64,000 nt of DNA from Agrococcus sp. SL85 (GTDB lineage Bacteria; Actinomycetota; Actinomycetes; Actinomycetales; Microbacteriaceae). The notes below the pieces were generated by a model. The model was not told the DNA's origin, did not search any database, and was given only the letters and a program-made list of their open reading frames with translations. The stretch's first letter is position 1. Every line of letters begins with the position of its first letter. Location of the stretch: the NCBI RefSeq assembly GCF_026625845.1, contig NZ_CP113066.1, positions 1,178,001 through 1,242,000 of the forward strand, in the 5' to 3' direction. Both the position numbers and the translations under genes were made by a program. Shown here in pieces: positions 1-8,926 of this stretch.

Positions 1-719
1 TCGTCACGCTCGTCGACGGCGGCACGACCACGGAGCTCGTCGAGGGCATCGACTACGAGCTGTCCGTCGTCGACGGCGTCGTCAAGGCGACGCTGACCGA
101 CGAGGGCCTGGTCAAGGTCAACGCCGCGAACAACGGCGCCAAGGTCGTGCTGGAGCTCGACGCCACGGTGATCGCGCTCGGCGACGGCAGCATCGAGAAC
201 GACGCCTCGCTCACGATCCGCGACTCGCAGTACTCCTCCACGATCGAGGCCGTGCAGGTCGTGTCGTACTGGGGCGCCGCGCGCATCATCAAGCACCCCT
301 CGACCGACGACACGCTGCGCCTGCAGGGCGCGGTCTTCGAGGTCCGCCTCCCCGGCACCACGACGGCCATCCCGGTCGGCACGGCCACGCCCCGCCAGAC
401 GCAGTTCACGACGGGCGAGGACGGCGAGGTCGTCGTGCCCGCCCTCATCGCCGGCGACTACGAGCTCGTCGAGGTCGTCGCGCCGGTCGGCTACCAGCTG
501 AACCCGACGCCGATCCCCTTCACGGTCACGGCCGGCTCCACGGCCGACGCCGTGCAGATCGAGGTCGCCAACTCGCAGGTCCCGGCCTTCGCACTCCCCA
601 TCACCGGTGGTGACGGCCAGATGGCCTTCATGATCGGTGGGGGCGCGCTCCTCGTCGTCGCCGCGGGCGCCTTCCTGATCCTGGCCGGTCGCCGCCGGTC
701 CGAGCAGCAGCAGGGCTGA
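1..719 (+). CDS. LPXTG-anchored SpaA-type fimbrial pilin (5' end outside window)
   Basis: C-terminal part of a cell-wall-anchored pilin; the reading frame (first full codon at base 3) is open from the window edge, so the start is not visible. About 238 residues remain. A Cna-B/SpaA-like domain is recognisable by the motif YELVEVVAPVGYQL, the usual E-x-x-A-P-x-G-Y pattern whose Glu helps form an internal isopeptide bond. The end is a textbook sorting signal: LPITG (bases 594-608), a hydrophobic segment, then RRRSEQQQG. The class C sortase just downstream is the expected enzyme for polymerising it. Whether it is the major or a minor pilin cannot be told from this fragment. Confidence 0.9.
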   Translation, partial: VTLVDGGTTTELVEGIDYELSVVDGVVKATLTDEGLVKVNAANNGAKVVLELDATVIALGDGSIENDASLTIRDSQYSSTIEAVQVVSYWGAARIIKHPSTDDTLRLQGAVFEVRLPGTTTAIPVGTATPRQTQFTTGEDGEVVVPALIAGDYELVEVVAPVGYQLNPTPIPFTVTAGSTADAVQIEVANSQVPAFALPITGGDGQMAFMIGGGALLVVAAGAFLILAGRRRSEQQQG

Positions 720-726
720 ACCACCC

Positions 727-756
727 GGGAGGCCGCGGCCGCGGCCGCGGCCTCCC
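727..756. terminator. Perfect 30-bp palindrome between pilin and sortase
   Basis: The first 15 bases (starting GGGAGGCCGCGG) are exactly reverse-complementary to the last 15, with no spacer, and a NotI-type octamer sits at the centre. It lies 8 bases after the pilin stop and 38 before the sortase start. It could fold as a strong hairpin and act as a partial terminator or mRNA stabiliser that keeps pilin more abundant than sortase. There is no U-tract, so the role is inference. Confidence 0.55.
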
Positions 757-794
757 TCCCGCTCGCAGCACCCGTCCCCGTCCCGAGGAGCACC

Positions 795-1733
795 ATGCGC
801 CGCATCGCTCGCCTCCGTCGCGCCACGCGCGGCGCGGTCGCGGTGGCGGTGCTGACGATCCTCGGGGCGGGGACGATGCTGTACCCGGCGGGCGCCTCCT
901 GGTTCTCGCAGCTGGAGCAGTCGCGCCTCGTGCTCGACTACAGCGTCGAGCGCAGCGGCGAGGGCGCCGCGGTCGAGCAGCAGGCGCTCGAGGCGGCGCG
1001 CGCCTACAACGAGACGCTGCCGGGCGGTGCGCTCGGCGACCCGCAGGACCCCGCCTCGGCCGACGGCAGCGGCGCGATCGCCGACGGCTACCGCGCGCAG
1101 CTCGCCACCGACGCGAACGGTGTCATGGCGCGCATCCGCATCCCCGTGATCGCCGTCGACCTGCCGGTCTACCACGGCACCTCGGAGGAGACCCTCCGCG
1201 CGGGCGTCGGCCACCTCTTCGGCTCCTCCCTGCCGGTCGGCGGCGTCGGCTCGCACGCGGTGCTCACCGGGCACCGCGGCCTGCCCGAGTCGGCCCTCTT
1301 CACCGACCTCGATCGCGTGGTCCCCGGCGACCTCGTCCAGATCGACGTGGAGGGAGCGACCCTCACCTACCGGATCGTCTCGTCGGAGGTCTTCGACCCC
1401 ACCGACACCGACCCGCTGCTCCCCGTCGCGGGCCGCGACCTGCTGACGCTCGTCACGTGCACGCCGCTCGGCGTGAACAGCCAGCGCATCTTCGTCACCG
1501 CCGAGCGGATCGAGAACCCGCCGGCCGGCGACCCCGCGGTCGCCATGCCCGAGATCCCGGGCCCGCCGTGGTGGAGCGTCGGCCTCGCGGGCGCCTTCCT
1601 GCTGGCCGCCGTGGTCGTCACCGCCACCGCCCGCACGCGCGGACCGGCGCCGCTGCCGGCGCGCCACGGCAGGGGCCGGGCGGGCCAGCACGCCCAGCTG
1701 CCCCTCCCCGCCCCGGCGCGCACCTTCGTCTGA
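795..1733 (+). CDS. Class C sortase (pilin polymerase)
   Basis: 312-residue transpeptidase of the membrane face that joins pilin subunits through their LPXTG signals and assembles the pilus shaft. An N-terminal membrane segment (about residues 15-35) precedes the sortase domain. The catalytic triad is visible: His160 in LTGHRGLP, Cys222 in LVTCTPLG and Arg231 in NSQRIF. A second hydrophobic segment near 262-282 and a basic tail follow, the two-TM layout typical of class C enzymes. The start has a good GAGGAG ribosome site at 786-791. It is the second gene of the pilus operon, 75 bases after the pilin. Confidence 0.93.
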   Translation: MRRIARLRRATRGAVAVAVLTILGAGTMLYPAGASWFSQLEQSRLVLDYSVERSGEGAAVEQQALEAARAYNETLPGGALGDPQDPASADGSGAIADGYRAQLATDANGVMARIRIPVIAVDLPVYHGTSEETLRAGVGHLFGSSLPVGGVGSHAVLTGHRGLPESALFTDLDRVVPGDLVQIDVEGATLTYRIVSSEVFDPTDTDPLLPVAGRDLLTLVTCTPLGVNSQRIFVTAERIENPPAGDPAVAMPEIPGPPWWSVGLAGAFLLAAVVVTATARTRGPAPLPARHGRGRAGQHAQLPLPAPARTFV

Positions 1734-1740
1734 GCCCGCC

Positions 1741-1746
1741 TAGCCT
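1741..1746 (+). promoter_or_regulatory. -10 element TAGCCT, leaderless promoter of the TrmH gene
   Basis: TAGCCT fits the actinobacterial -10 consensus TANNNT. Its last T is 7 bases before the ATG at 1753, so transcription should begin at or next to the A of the start codon. There is no ribosome-binding site, as expected for a leaderless mRNA. Confidence 0.6.
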
Positions 1747-1752
1747 GGGCGG

Positions 1753-2430
1753 ATGGACGATCTCGATCGCGCCGACGAGCAGCCCTCGGATCCCCGGCTG
1801 CTCGTCGGCGCAGGGCCCTGGCTGGGGCCGCCGCCCGAGGGCGAGCACTGGGACCCCGAGCTGCTCGCGCTCGGCGACCGGCGCAACGTCGTCGACCGCT
1901 ACCGCTACTGGTCGATGGACGCGATCGTCGCCGACCTCGACGCGCGCCGGCACCCGTTCCACGTCGCGATCGAGAACTGGCAGCACGACCTCAACATCGG
2001 CTCGATCGTGCGCACCGCGAACGCCTTCGCGGCGGGCGCCGTGCACATCGTCGGCCGCCGGCGCTGGAACCGCCGCGGCGCGATGGTGACCGACCGCTAC
2101 CAGCGCATCGAGCACCACGAGGGCATCGACTCCCTCGTCGCGTGGGCGCGCGCGGAGGGGCTGCCGATCGTGGCCGTCGACAACACGGCCGGGTCCGTGC
2201 CCGTCGACGCGGCGCCGCTACCCGAGCGCTGCGTGCTGCTGTTCGGGCAGGAGGGCCCCGGGCTCACCGAGGAGGCGATCGCGGCGGCCGACGCGCACGT
2301 CGCCATCCGCCAGTTCGGCTCGACCCGCTCGATCAACGCCGCCGCGGCCGCGGCGATCGTGATGCACGAGTGGGTGCGCGTCCACGCCGCGCCGGAGGAT
2401 CCGGCCCTGAGCGCCGAGCCGACCGGATAG
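1753..2430 (+). CDS. TrmH/SpoU-family RNA 2'-O-methyltransferase
   Basis: 225-residue S-adenosylmethionine-dependent RNA ribose methyltransferase of the SPOUT (knotted) fold. The three family motifs are present in order: motif 1 NIGSIVRTAN (81-90, with the catalytic Arg87), motif 2 FGQEGPGL (164-171) and motif 3 SINAAAAAAI (193-202), which form the SAM-binding trefoil knot. About 65 residues precede the domain. The exact target (tRNA position 18 or an rRNA site) cannot be decided from sequence. It has its own leaderless promoter and converges on the glycosylase gene. Confidence 0.9.
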   Translation: MDDLDRADEQPSDPRLLVGAGPWLGPPPEGEHWDPELLALGDRRNVVDRYRYWSMDAIVADLDARRHPFHVAIENWQHDLNIGSIVRTANAFAAGAVHIVGRRRWNRRGAMVTDRYQRIEHHEGIDSLVAWARAEGLPIVAVDNTAGSVPVDAAPLPERCVLLFGQEGPGLTEEAIAAADAHVAIRQFGSTRSINAAAAAAIVMHEWVRVHAAPEDPALSAEPTG

Positions 2431-2480
2431 TGCGCTCGGCGGTGCGCTGAGCGCCGATTCCTCCGGGCTGCTCGGACCTG

Positions 2481-2516
2481 GGCTGCGGCTGCGGCTCCGG
2501 CTACGGCTCCGGCTGG
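2481..2516. repeat. Six tandem copies of a 6-mer (GGCTNC type) across the nei stop codon
   Basis: Units GGCTGC, GGCTGC, GGCTCC, GGCTAC, GGCTCC, GGCTGG run without gaps. The minus-strand stop codon TAG of the glycosylase (complement of 2501-2503) lies inside the fourth unit, so the array starts in coding sequence and continues into the 3' UTR. Confidence 0.7.
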
Positions 2517-3289
2517 CAGCGCGGGCACCACTGCACCTGCCGCAGCATGCCGTCCTCGAGGCCCAGCTGCGCGTCCCGGATGCGGGTGCCGCAGCGCAGG
2601 CACGGCTGCCCGCCGCGGCCGTACACCCAGGTGCGGCGCCCCCGCCGCGCGTCGCCCGTGAACGTGCGCTCCACGCGGTCGCGGTTGGCCACGAGCAGGC
2701 GGCGCGCGAGCGCCACGAGCGGCTCGACGTCGACCTGCGCGATCGGCGTCGCGGGATGCAGGCCGCGCAGGAAGCAGAGCTCGCCGCGGTAGACGTTGCC
2801 GACCCCCGCCATCGCGGTCTGGTCGAGCAGCGCGACGCCCACGGGCGCGCCGGTCGCGCGCAGGCGCCGCGCCGCCTCGGCGGCGTCGGCGTCGCTCCAC
2901 GCGGGCGAGAGCAGGTCGGGCCCGAGGTGCGCCACGGCCTCGCCGTCGCGCTCGCGCGGCAGCAGCTCGAGCACGGGCAGCGCCGAACCGACGACCTCGT
3001 GCTCGGCGGTCGCGAGCACCGCGCGGATCGTGTGCGCGGCCACGGGCGCGCGCTGGCCGGGGCGCAGGATGTGCCAGAGGCCGTCCATGCCCGCGTGCGA
3101 GTGGATCGTCCAGCGCTCGCCGCGCATGAGCAGGTGCTTGCCGACGCTCACGACCTCCTCGATGCGCTCCCCGGCGAGGTCGGTCGTGGCGAGCCGCGGC
3201 ACGCGGAAGTCGGTGCGCACGAGCTCGCGCCCGGCGAGCACGGCCCGCAGGTTCACGGCGGCGCGGTGGATGGTGTCGCCCTCGGGCAT
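2501..3289 (-). CDS. Fpg/Nei-family DNA glycosylase (endonuclease VIII-like)
   Basis: 262-residue base-excision repair enzyme that removes oxidised bases and nicks the abasic site. It begins MPEGD: Pro2 is the Schiff-base nucleophile and Glu3 the catalytic acid. The following TIH pattern is that of actinobacterial Nei rather than Fpg. The C-terminal zinc finger is complete, with Cys230, Cys233, Cys255 and Cys258 (CLRC ... CPRC). It starts 25 bases after the Lhr helicase stop on the same strand, so the two are almost certainly co-transcribed; Lhr-glycosylase pairs are common in actinobacteria and suggest a joint repair role. Confidence 0.92.
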   Translation of the reverse strand: MPEGDTIHRAAVNLRAVLAGRELVRTDFRVPRLATTDLAGERIEEVVSVGKHLLMRGERWTIHSHAGMDGLWHILRPGQRAPVAAHTIRAVLATAEHEVVGSALPVLELLPRERDGEAVAHLGPDLLSPAWSDADAAEAARRLRATGAPVGVALLDQTAMAGVGNVYRGELCFLRGLHPATPIAQVDVEPLVALARRLLVANRDRVERTFTGDARRGRRTWVYGRGGQPCLRCGTRIRDAQLGLEDGMLRQVQWCPRCQPEP

Positions 3290-3314
3290 CAGCGCGCCCG
3301 CCGCGTGCGGGCGC

Positions 3315-6300
3315 TCACGGGCTGATCCGGAAGCCCCGGGGCGTGCGCCGCAGCCCCGCCTCGTCGAGCAGCGGCGCGACCTCGGCGTCGAGCGAGGAGC
3401 GGCCGTCGACCTCCTCGATCACGCGCCGCCTGCCGCCCTGCCGCGCGACGGCGTCGGCGAGGCTGCCGAGCGCGCGCACGAGCGTCGCGCGGTCGTCGTC
3501 GAAGGTCGTGAGCGACTTGCCGCCGCGCTCGAGGTGCAGCACCGCGCGACCGGCGACGATCGTGGTGAGCGCGCCGACGCGCCGCGCGGGCCGCCGGTCG
3601 CCGCGCGGCTCCGGCCACGGCAGCGCCGCGCCGAAGGGGTTCGCGGGATCGACGGCGGCGACGGTGGCGACGGCGTCGCTCGGGCCCGCGTGCTGCCGGG
3701 CCCGCAGGGCGTCGACGACGGGCGTGTCGGCGAACTGCGCGGCGCCGAGGCCGTCGACGAAGTAGCCGCGGCGCGTGTGCCCGGCCTCCTCGAAGGCCTT
3801 GAGCACCTGGTAGACGCCGTGGAAGCCGCCCGGCACGTCCTCGGCCTGCACGCTGCCGCGCGTGACGACGCCGTAGCGGGCGAGCAGCGCGTCGGCGACC
3901 GCCGCGGCGCGCTCGGTGGGGGTGCCGACGGGCGCCGAGGCCAGCAGCCACCGGCCGCCGAGCGTCGGCAGGGCCTCCGAGCGGATGGGGCGCGCGGCCT
4001 GCAGGCGCCGGCGGCTCACGGGCGCGGCGCGGCGGCTGGGCGGGGGCGCGGTGCGGGCGCGCGCGCCCAGCAGGTGCGCGCGCAGCGGCGCGATCGTGTC
4101 GTTCGTGACGCGGCCGGCCCAGACGAGCGGCCACAGCACGTCCGAGAGCCGCTGCAGGTCGAGCGCGAGCTCGTCCGAGAGCTGCTTCGCGAACATCGCG
4201 CCGCCGCCCGCGAGCGCCTCGAGCAGCGCCTGCGCGTCGGGGTCCTCGTGCTCGGTGTCGCGCCGCTGCTCGACGGTGTCGGCGGGGCGCAGCACGATCC
4301 GGCCGTCCCTGCCCGTGAGCGCGCCGGCGCCCGTCCAGGTCACGAGGCCCGTGGCGGTCAGCTCGTCGAGCATCGGCGGGCGGTAGTCCTTGACGCGGCT
4401 CGGCAGGATGAGCGTCTCGAGCGCGCTGAGCGGCAGCGGGATGCCGTCGAGCCCGTCGAGCGCCTCGAGCACCCCGTCGGTGCCGCGGAGCGGCCGCGTG
4501 ACGTGCTGGTGCGCGAGCAGGTGGTCGGCGAGCACCGCGTGGTCGACGGGCTCGACGTCGCTGCGCAGCGCCTGCAGGCTGCGGCGCTTCAGCCGCGAGA
4601 GCACCTGCGCGTCGATCCACTCCTCGCCGCTGCCGCCGGGCCGGTAGGCGCCCGCGAGCACGCGGCCCTGGCGCTCGAGCGCGCGGAGCGCCGTGCGCAC
4701 GACGGCGACGGGCAGCGCGAGCCGCGCCGAGGCCTCCTCGACCGTGAAGGGGCCGTGCGTGCGCGCGTCGCGCGAGACGACGTCGCCGATCGGGTCGTCG
4801 ACGGCGTCGAGGTAGGCGGAGGGCACGCCGGCGGGCGGCGGCACCCCGAGGGCGTCGCGGAGCCGGCCGACGTCCTCGATCGCCGCCACGCGCTCCGCGT
4901 CGCCGATGCGCAGGCGCACGGCGCGACGCGCCGCGACGAGGCTCGTCGGCGAGCGCGGCGGCGCCGGCCTCGCCGAGCGCGTCGCCCTCGCCGGATCCCT
5001 CGAGCCGCTCGCCGAGGCTCTGCGGCCGTGAGCGGGCCGAGCAGCCGCAGCAGGTCGGCCGCGCCCTCCACGCCGCGCGCGCGGCGGTCGGGCGCGAGGC
5101 GCTGCAGGCTCGAGCTCGGTGCGCGCCACGACCTCGGGGTCGAGCAGCTCGCGGAGCGCCGCCTGGCCGAGCACGTCGGCGAGGAGGGCCGGGTCGAGGG
5201 TCAGCGCGGCCGCGCGGCGCTCGGCGAGCGGCGCGTCGCCCTCGTAGAGGAACTGCCCGACGTAGCCGAACAGCAGGTGGTGCGCGAAGGGGGAGGGGCT
5301 CGGCGTCTCGACCTCGACGACGCGGATCGCGCCGTGCTGCAGCCGCTCGGCGATCTCGCGCAGCGCCGGCAGGTCGTAGGCGTCCTGCAGCACCTCGCGG
5401 AGCGCCTCGAGCACGATGGGGAAGTCGGGGTAGCGCTTGGCGACGTCGAGCAGCTGCGCGGCCCGCTGCCGCTGCTGCCACAGCGGCGCGCGGCGGGCCG
5501 GGTCGCGCTTCGGCAGCAGCAGGGCGCGCGCGGCGCACTCGCGGAACCGGCTGGCGAAGAGCGCGGTGCCGCCCGCCTCGGTCTCGACGATGCGCGCGAG
5601 CTCCTCCGGCTCGAAGCGGATGAGGTCGGCGCCGGGCGGCTCGGCGTCGGAGTCAGGGATGCGGATGACGATGCCGTCGTCGGAGGCCATGGCCGCGGCG
5701 CCGAGGTCGCGGTCCTCGCGCAGCCGGCGGTCGATCGCGAGCGCCCACGGCGCGTGCACGCGGCGGCCCCAGGGCGAGAGCACCACGAGGCGCCAGTCGC
5801 CGAGCTCGTCGCGGCTGCGCTCGACGACGATCTGCTGGTCGGTGGGCACGGCGCCGGTGGCGGCGAGCTGGTCGCGCACGTAGGCGTCGAGGTTGCGGCG
5901 CGCGCGCTCGTCGTGGTGCGGCAGCTCGATCCCCTCGCCGGCCGCGAGGGCGGCGGTCGCGCGGCCGATCGAGGCGCCGAGGTCGGCGGGCCGGCCCTCG
6001 GCGTCGCCGTGCCAGAAGGGCAGCTTGCCGGGCTCGCCGAAGGCCGGCACGACGAGCACGCGGTCGTGCGTGATGTCGACGACGCGCCAGCTGGTCGCGC
6101 CGAGCGCGAAGACGTCGCCCGCGCGCGACTCGTAGACCATCTCCTCGTCGAGCTCGCCGACGCGCGCGCCGGGCTTGCCCTCCTGGCCGGCGAGGAAGAC
6201 GCCGAAGAGGCCGCGGTCGGGGATCGTGCCGCCGGAGGAGACGGCCACGCGCTGCGCGCTCGGGCGGCCCGTGATCGTGCCGGCGTCGCGGTCGTAGACG

Positions 6301-8039
6301 ACGCGCGGTCGCAGCTCGGCGAACTCGTCGCTCGGGTAGACGCCGGAGATGAGGTCGAGGCACGCGTCGAAGGCGCTGCGGGGGAGGGAGGCGAAGGGGG
6401 CCGAGCGCCGCACCGCCTGGAACCAGTCGTCGACGACGAGCTCGTCCATCGCCGCCGCCGCGACCGTGTGCTGCGCGAGCACGTCGAGCGGGTGCCGCGG
6501 CGCGCGGAGGGGCTCGAGCTGCCCCCGCGCCATGCGGTCGGCGACGACGGTAGCGTGCAGGAGGTCCGCGCGGTGCTTGGGGATGATGACGCCGCGCGAG
6601 GCGTCGCCCACGCTGTGGCCGGCGCGGCCGACGCGCTGGAGGCCGCTCGCGGTCGACGGCGGCGCCTCCACCTGCACCACGAGGTCGACCTCGCCCATGT
6701 CGATGCCGAGCTCGAGGCTCGAGGTGGCGACGACGCAGCGCAGCACGCCCGACTTCAGCTGGTCCTCGATCTCGGCCCGCTGCTCCTTCGAGACGGAGCC
6801 GTGGTGGGCGCGCGCGAGGGGCGGGCCCTCGGCGTCGTCGCCGCCGTGCTCGCGGGCGGCCCTGCGCTCGGCGAGCCGCAGGCGGATGTGCTCCTGCACG
6901 TCGCGCAGGATCACCCCGCGCCCGCGCTCGTCGGTCGCTGGCGCGGCGGCGCTCGCGCCCGACCCGCCGGTCGCGCTCGCGCCCTGCCCGCCGGTCGTGA
7001 CGCGCGCGCCGGGGGCGCTCGCGTCACGAGGCCCCTCCGCATCCCCGTCCTCGGCCTCCGCCGCGTCCAGCCGCTCCGCATCGAGCTCGTTGAGCCGCGC
7101 CGTCAGCCGCTCCGCTGCCCGCCGCGCGTTCACGAACACGATCGTCGAGCGGTGCCGGTCGACGAGCTCGAGCACCTCGCGCTCGATGTGCGGCCAGATC
7201 GACGGGTTCTGCGGCTGGGTGCTGCCGAAGGCGGAGCCCGAGGGCGCCGCCTCCTCGTGCGCGGGCCCGCGGAGGTCGGTCATGTCGTCGACGGGCACCG
7301 TGATCGTCAGCTCGATGCGCTTGTCGCTCGGCGGCGCCACGACCGTCACGGGGGCGGGGCCGCCCAGGAAGCCCGCGACCTCCTCGATGGGGCTCACGGT
7401 GGCCGAGAGGCCGATGCGCTGCGCGGGCTGCGGCAGCAGGTCGTCGAGGCGCTCGAGGCTCAGCGCGAGGTGCGAGCCGCGCTTCGTCGGCACGACGGCG
7501 TGCACCTCGTCGACGATCACCGTCTCCACGGTGCGCAGCGTCTCGCGGGCGCGGCTCGTGAGCAGCAGGAAGAGCGACTCGGGCGTGGTGATGAGGATGT
7601 CGGGCGGGTCCTTGACCTGCGCGCGGCGCTCCTCCTGCGGGGTGTCGCCCGTGCGGAGCCCGATGCGCACGGCACGGGGCTCGAGCCCCTCGCCGCGCGC
7701 GCGCGCCGCGACGCCCGCGAGCGGCGCGCGCAGGTTGCGGTCGACGTCGACGGCCAGCGCCTTGAGCGGCGAGACGTAGAGCACGCGCACGCCGGGCTCC
7801 CGCTCGGCCGCGTCGGCGCCCGAGGGCACCCGCTGCAGCCGGTCGATCGCCCAGAGGAACGCGGCGAGCGTCTTGCCGGAGCCGGTGGGGGCGACGACGA
7901 GCGTGTGGTCGCCCTTCGCGATCGAGGCCCATGCCTGCTCCTGCGCGGGCGTGGGGGCGTCGAACGCGGCCGCGAACCAGGCGCGGGTCGCGGGCGAGAA
8001 CGGCGCGAGCGCGCCCGCCTCAGGCCCCGTGGCTCCCAT
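3315..8039 (-). CDS. lhr: Lhr-type ATP-dependent helicase (internal three-insertion scramble)
   Basis: Very large superfamily 2 helicase of about 1,573 residues for DNA repair. The ATG at 8039 gives MGATGPEAGALAPFSPATR, then Walker A APTGSGKT (50-57) and the DEVH box of motif II, then Lhr-specific winged-helix and C-terminal domains. Between 4939 and 5110 the frame is wrong for about 55 residues: deleting one base at each of three AGGCT sites (5106-5110, 5015-5019, 4939-4943) restores normal Lhr sequence such as VEGAADLLRLLG, SLGERLEG and LVAARRAVRLRIGD. The three +1 shifts add up to one codon, so the ORF stays open and the damage is easy to miss. It probably reflects sequencing error. The nei-like glycosylase follows. 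Confidence 0.93.
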   Translation of the reverse strand: MGATGPEAGALAPFSPATRAWFAAAFDAPTPAQEQAWASIAKGDHTLVVAPTGSGKTLAAFLWAIDRLQRVPSGADAAEREPGVRVLYVSPLKALAVDVDRNLRAPLAGVAARARGEGLEPRAVRIGLRTGDTPQEERRAQVKDPPDILITTPESLFLLLTSRARETLRTVETVIVDEVHAVVPTKRGSHLALSLERLDDLLPQPAQRIGLSATVSPIEEVAGFLGGPAPVTVVAPPSDKRIELTITVPVDDMTDLRGPAHEEAAPSGSAFGSTQPQNPSIWPHIEREVLELVDRHRSTIVFVNARRAAERLTARLNELDAERLDAAEAEDGDAEGPRDASAPGARVTTGGQGASATGGSGASAAAPATDERGRGVILRDVQEHIRLRLAERRAAREHGGDDAEGPPLARAHHGSVSKEQRAEIEDQLKSGVLRCVVATSSLELGIDMGEVDLVVQVEAPPSTASGLQRVGRAGHSVGDASRGVIIPKHRADLLHATVVADRMARGQLEPLRAPRHPLDVLAQHTVAAAAMDELVVDDWFQAVRRSAPFASLPRSAFDACLDLISGVYPSDEFAELRPRVVYDRDAGTITGRPSAQRVAVSSGGTIPDRGLFGVFLAGQEGKPGARVGELDEEMVYESRAGDVFALGATSWRVVDITHDRVLVVPAFGEPGKLPFWHGDAEGRPADLGASIGRATAALAAGEGIELPHHDERARRNLDAYVRDQLAATGAVPTDQQIVVERSRDELGDWRLVVLSPWGRRVHAPWALAIDRRLREDRDLGAAAMASDDGIVIRIPDSDAEPPGADLIRFEPEELARIVETEAGGTALFASRFRECAARALLLPKRDPARRAPLWQQRQRAAQLLDVAKRYPDFPIVLEALREVLQDAYDLPALREIAERLQHGAIRVVEVETPSPSPFAHHLLFGYVGQFLYEGDAPLAERRAAALTLDPALLADVLGQAALRELLDPEVVARTELEPAAPRARPPRARRGGRGRPAAAARPAHGRRASASGSRDPARATRSARPAPPRSPTSLVAARRAVRLRIGDAERVAAIEDVGRLRDALGVPPPAGVPSAYLDAVDDPIGDVVSRDARTHGPFTVEEASARLALPVAVVRTALRALERQGRVLAGAYRPGGSGEEWIDAQVLSRLKRRSLQALRSDVEPVDHAVLADHLLAHQHVTRPLRGTDGVLEALDGLDGIPLPLSALETLILPSRVKDYRPPMLDELTATGLVTWTGAGALTGRDGRIVLRPADTVEQRRDTEHEDPDAQALLEALAGGGAMFAKQLSDELALDLQRLSDVLWPLVWAGRVTNDTIAPLRAHLLGARARTAPPPSRRAAPVSRRRLQAARPIRSEALPTLGGRWLLASAPVGTPTERAAAVADALLARYGVVTRGSVQAEDVPGGFHGVYQVLKAFEEAGHTRRGYFVDGLGAAQFADTPVVDALRARQHAGPSDAVATVAAVDPANPFGAALPWPEPRGDRRPARRVGALTTIVAGRAVLHLERGGKSLTTFDDDRATLVRALGSLADAVARQGGRRRVIEEVDGRSSLDAEVAPLLDEAGLRRTPRGFRISP

Positions 8040-8122
8040 CGGCTCAGTGAAGCACAGCGATCCCGGGGGACAGCCGGGCGCGTTCGTCGCCCGCCCGCGG
8101 GCGAGGCCCGCCGGGCTCCGCC

Positions 8123-8926
8123 TCAGCCGGCGGCGAGCGCTCCGAGGTGCTCGTCGAGGTGCTCGAGCATCGAGACGTGGCCGTCGCCCGGATGCAGCAC
8201 GAGCGCCGCCTGGGGCAGGAGCCCCGCGAGGAGCCGCGCGTGCAGCGGCGGCACGACCCGGTCGTCGGTGCCGTGCGCGATGCGGCAGCGCGCGCCCGTC
8301 GGCATCGCCGCGCCCCACGGCAGCACGAACGCCAGGTCGTCGTCGACGAGGCCGAGCGGGCCCGTCTCGCCGCCGGCCTGCGCATCCGCCCCGAGCGCGC
8401 TCCAGCCGCCCTCGAGCGCCGCCCAGTCGCGGGCGACGAAGCTGCCCGGCTCGAAGCGCTCGGGATGCGCCTCGCGCGCGGCCGCCCCGGCCTCGGCGGC
8501 GCGCAGCGCCGAGGGGTCGGCCATCCCCTCGAACCACGCGGGGTCGCCGTGCGGCGCGACCGAGGCGAGCAGCATCAGGGCGCCCGTGCGCTCCGGCGCC
8601 GCTGCTGCGGTGGCGATCGCGTGCGGGCCGCCGCCCGAGTAGCCGACGACCACGACGTCACGCGCGTCGAGCAGCTCGAGCACCCGGATCGCATCGGCGG
8701 CGCCCTCGGCGACGCTGCGCCCGGGACGCCGAGGCGTGCCGGCGTAGCCGGGTCGGGCCACGGTCACCACGTCGCGGCCGACGGCCGCGGCTGCGGCGCG
8801 CACGGGTTCGAGCACCGTGCCCGCGTGGGGCGAGCCCGGATGCCACAGCACGATGCGATCGAGCGCTCCGGCGGGCGCCGACGCGTGCACGACGGCGTCG
8901 GGCAGCTCGGTCTCCAGGATCCTCAT
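8123..8926 (-). CDS. Alpha/beta-fold hydrolase
   Basis: 267-residue cytoplasmic hydrolase. The nucleophile elbow is GYSGGG with Ser97; the likely acid is Asp221/222 in HGTDD and the likely base is His250 in GDGHVSM, giving a complete triad in the usual order. The N-terminus (IVLWHPGSPHAG) supplies the oxyanion-hole HPG motif. Its ATG overlaps the stop of the sigma factor by four bases (8923-8926, ATGA), so it is translationally coupled as the last gene of the DGPF-sigma-hydrolase operon. The substrate is unknown; it may be one function controlled by this sigma factor. Confidence 0.85.
   Translation of the reverse strand: MRILETELPDAVVHASAPAGALDRIVLWHPGSPHAGTVLEPVRAAAAAVGRDVVTVARPGYAGTPRRPGRSVAEGAADAIRVLELLDARDVVVVGYSGGGPHAIATAAAAPERTGALMLLASVAPHGDPAWFEGMADPSALRAAEAGAAAREAHPERFEPGSFVARDWAALEGGWSALGADAQAGGETGPLGLVDDDLAFVLPWGAAMPTGARCRIAHGTDDRVVPPLHARLLAGLLPQAALVLHPGDGHVSMLEHLDEHLGALAAG

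Noticed and set aside
4939..5110. A new insert domain in Lhr
   Set aside because: Clean Lhr sequence is present in the other two frames and returns when one base is removed at each AGGCT.
2796..8642. Very long open frame on the plus strand opposite lhr
   Set aside because: It is the antisense shadow of lhr: low-complexity Arg/Ala/Gly/Glu translation, no family motifs, and codon positions dictated by the GC-rich minus-strand gene. The same holds for long shadows opposite purL, YhgE, the RND pump and others.
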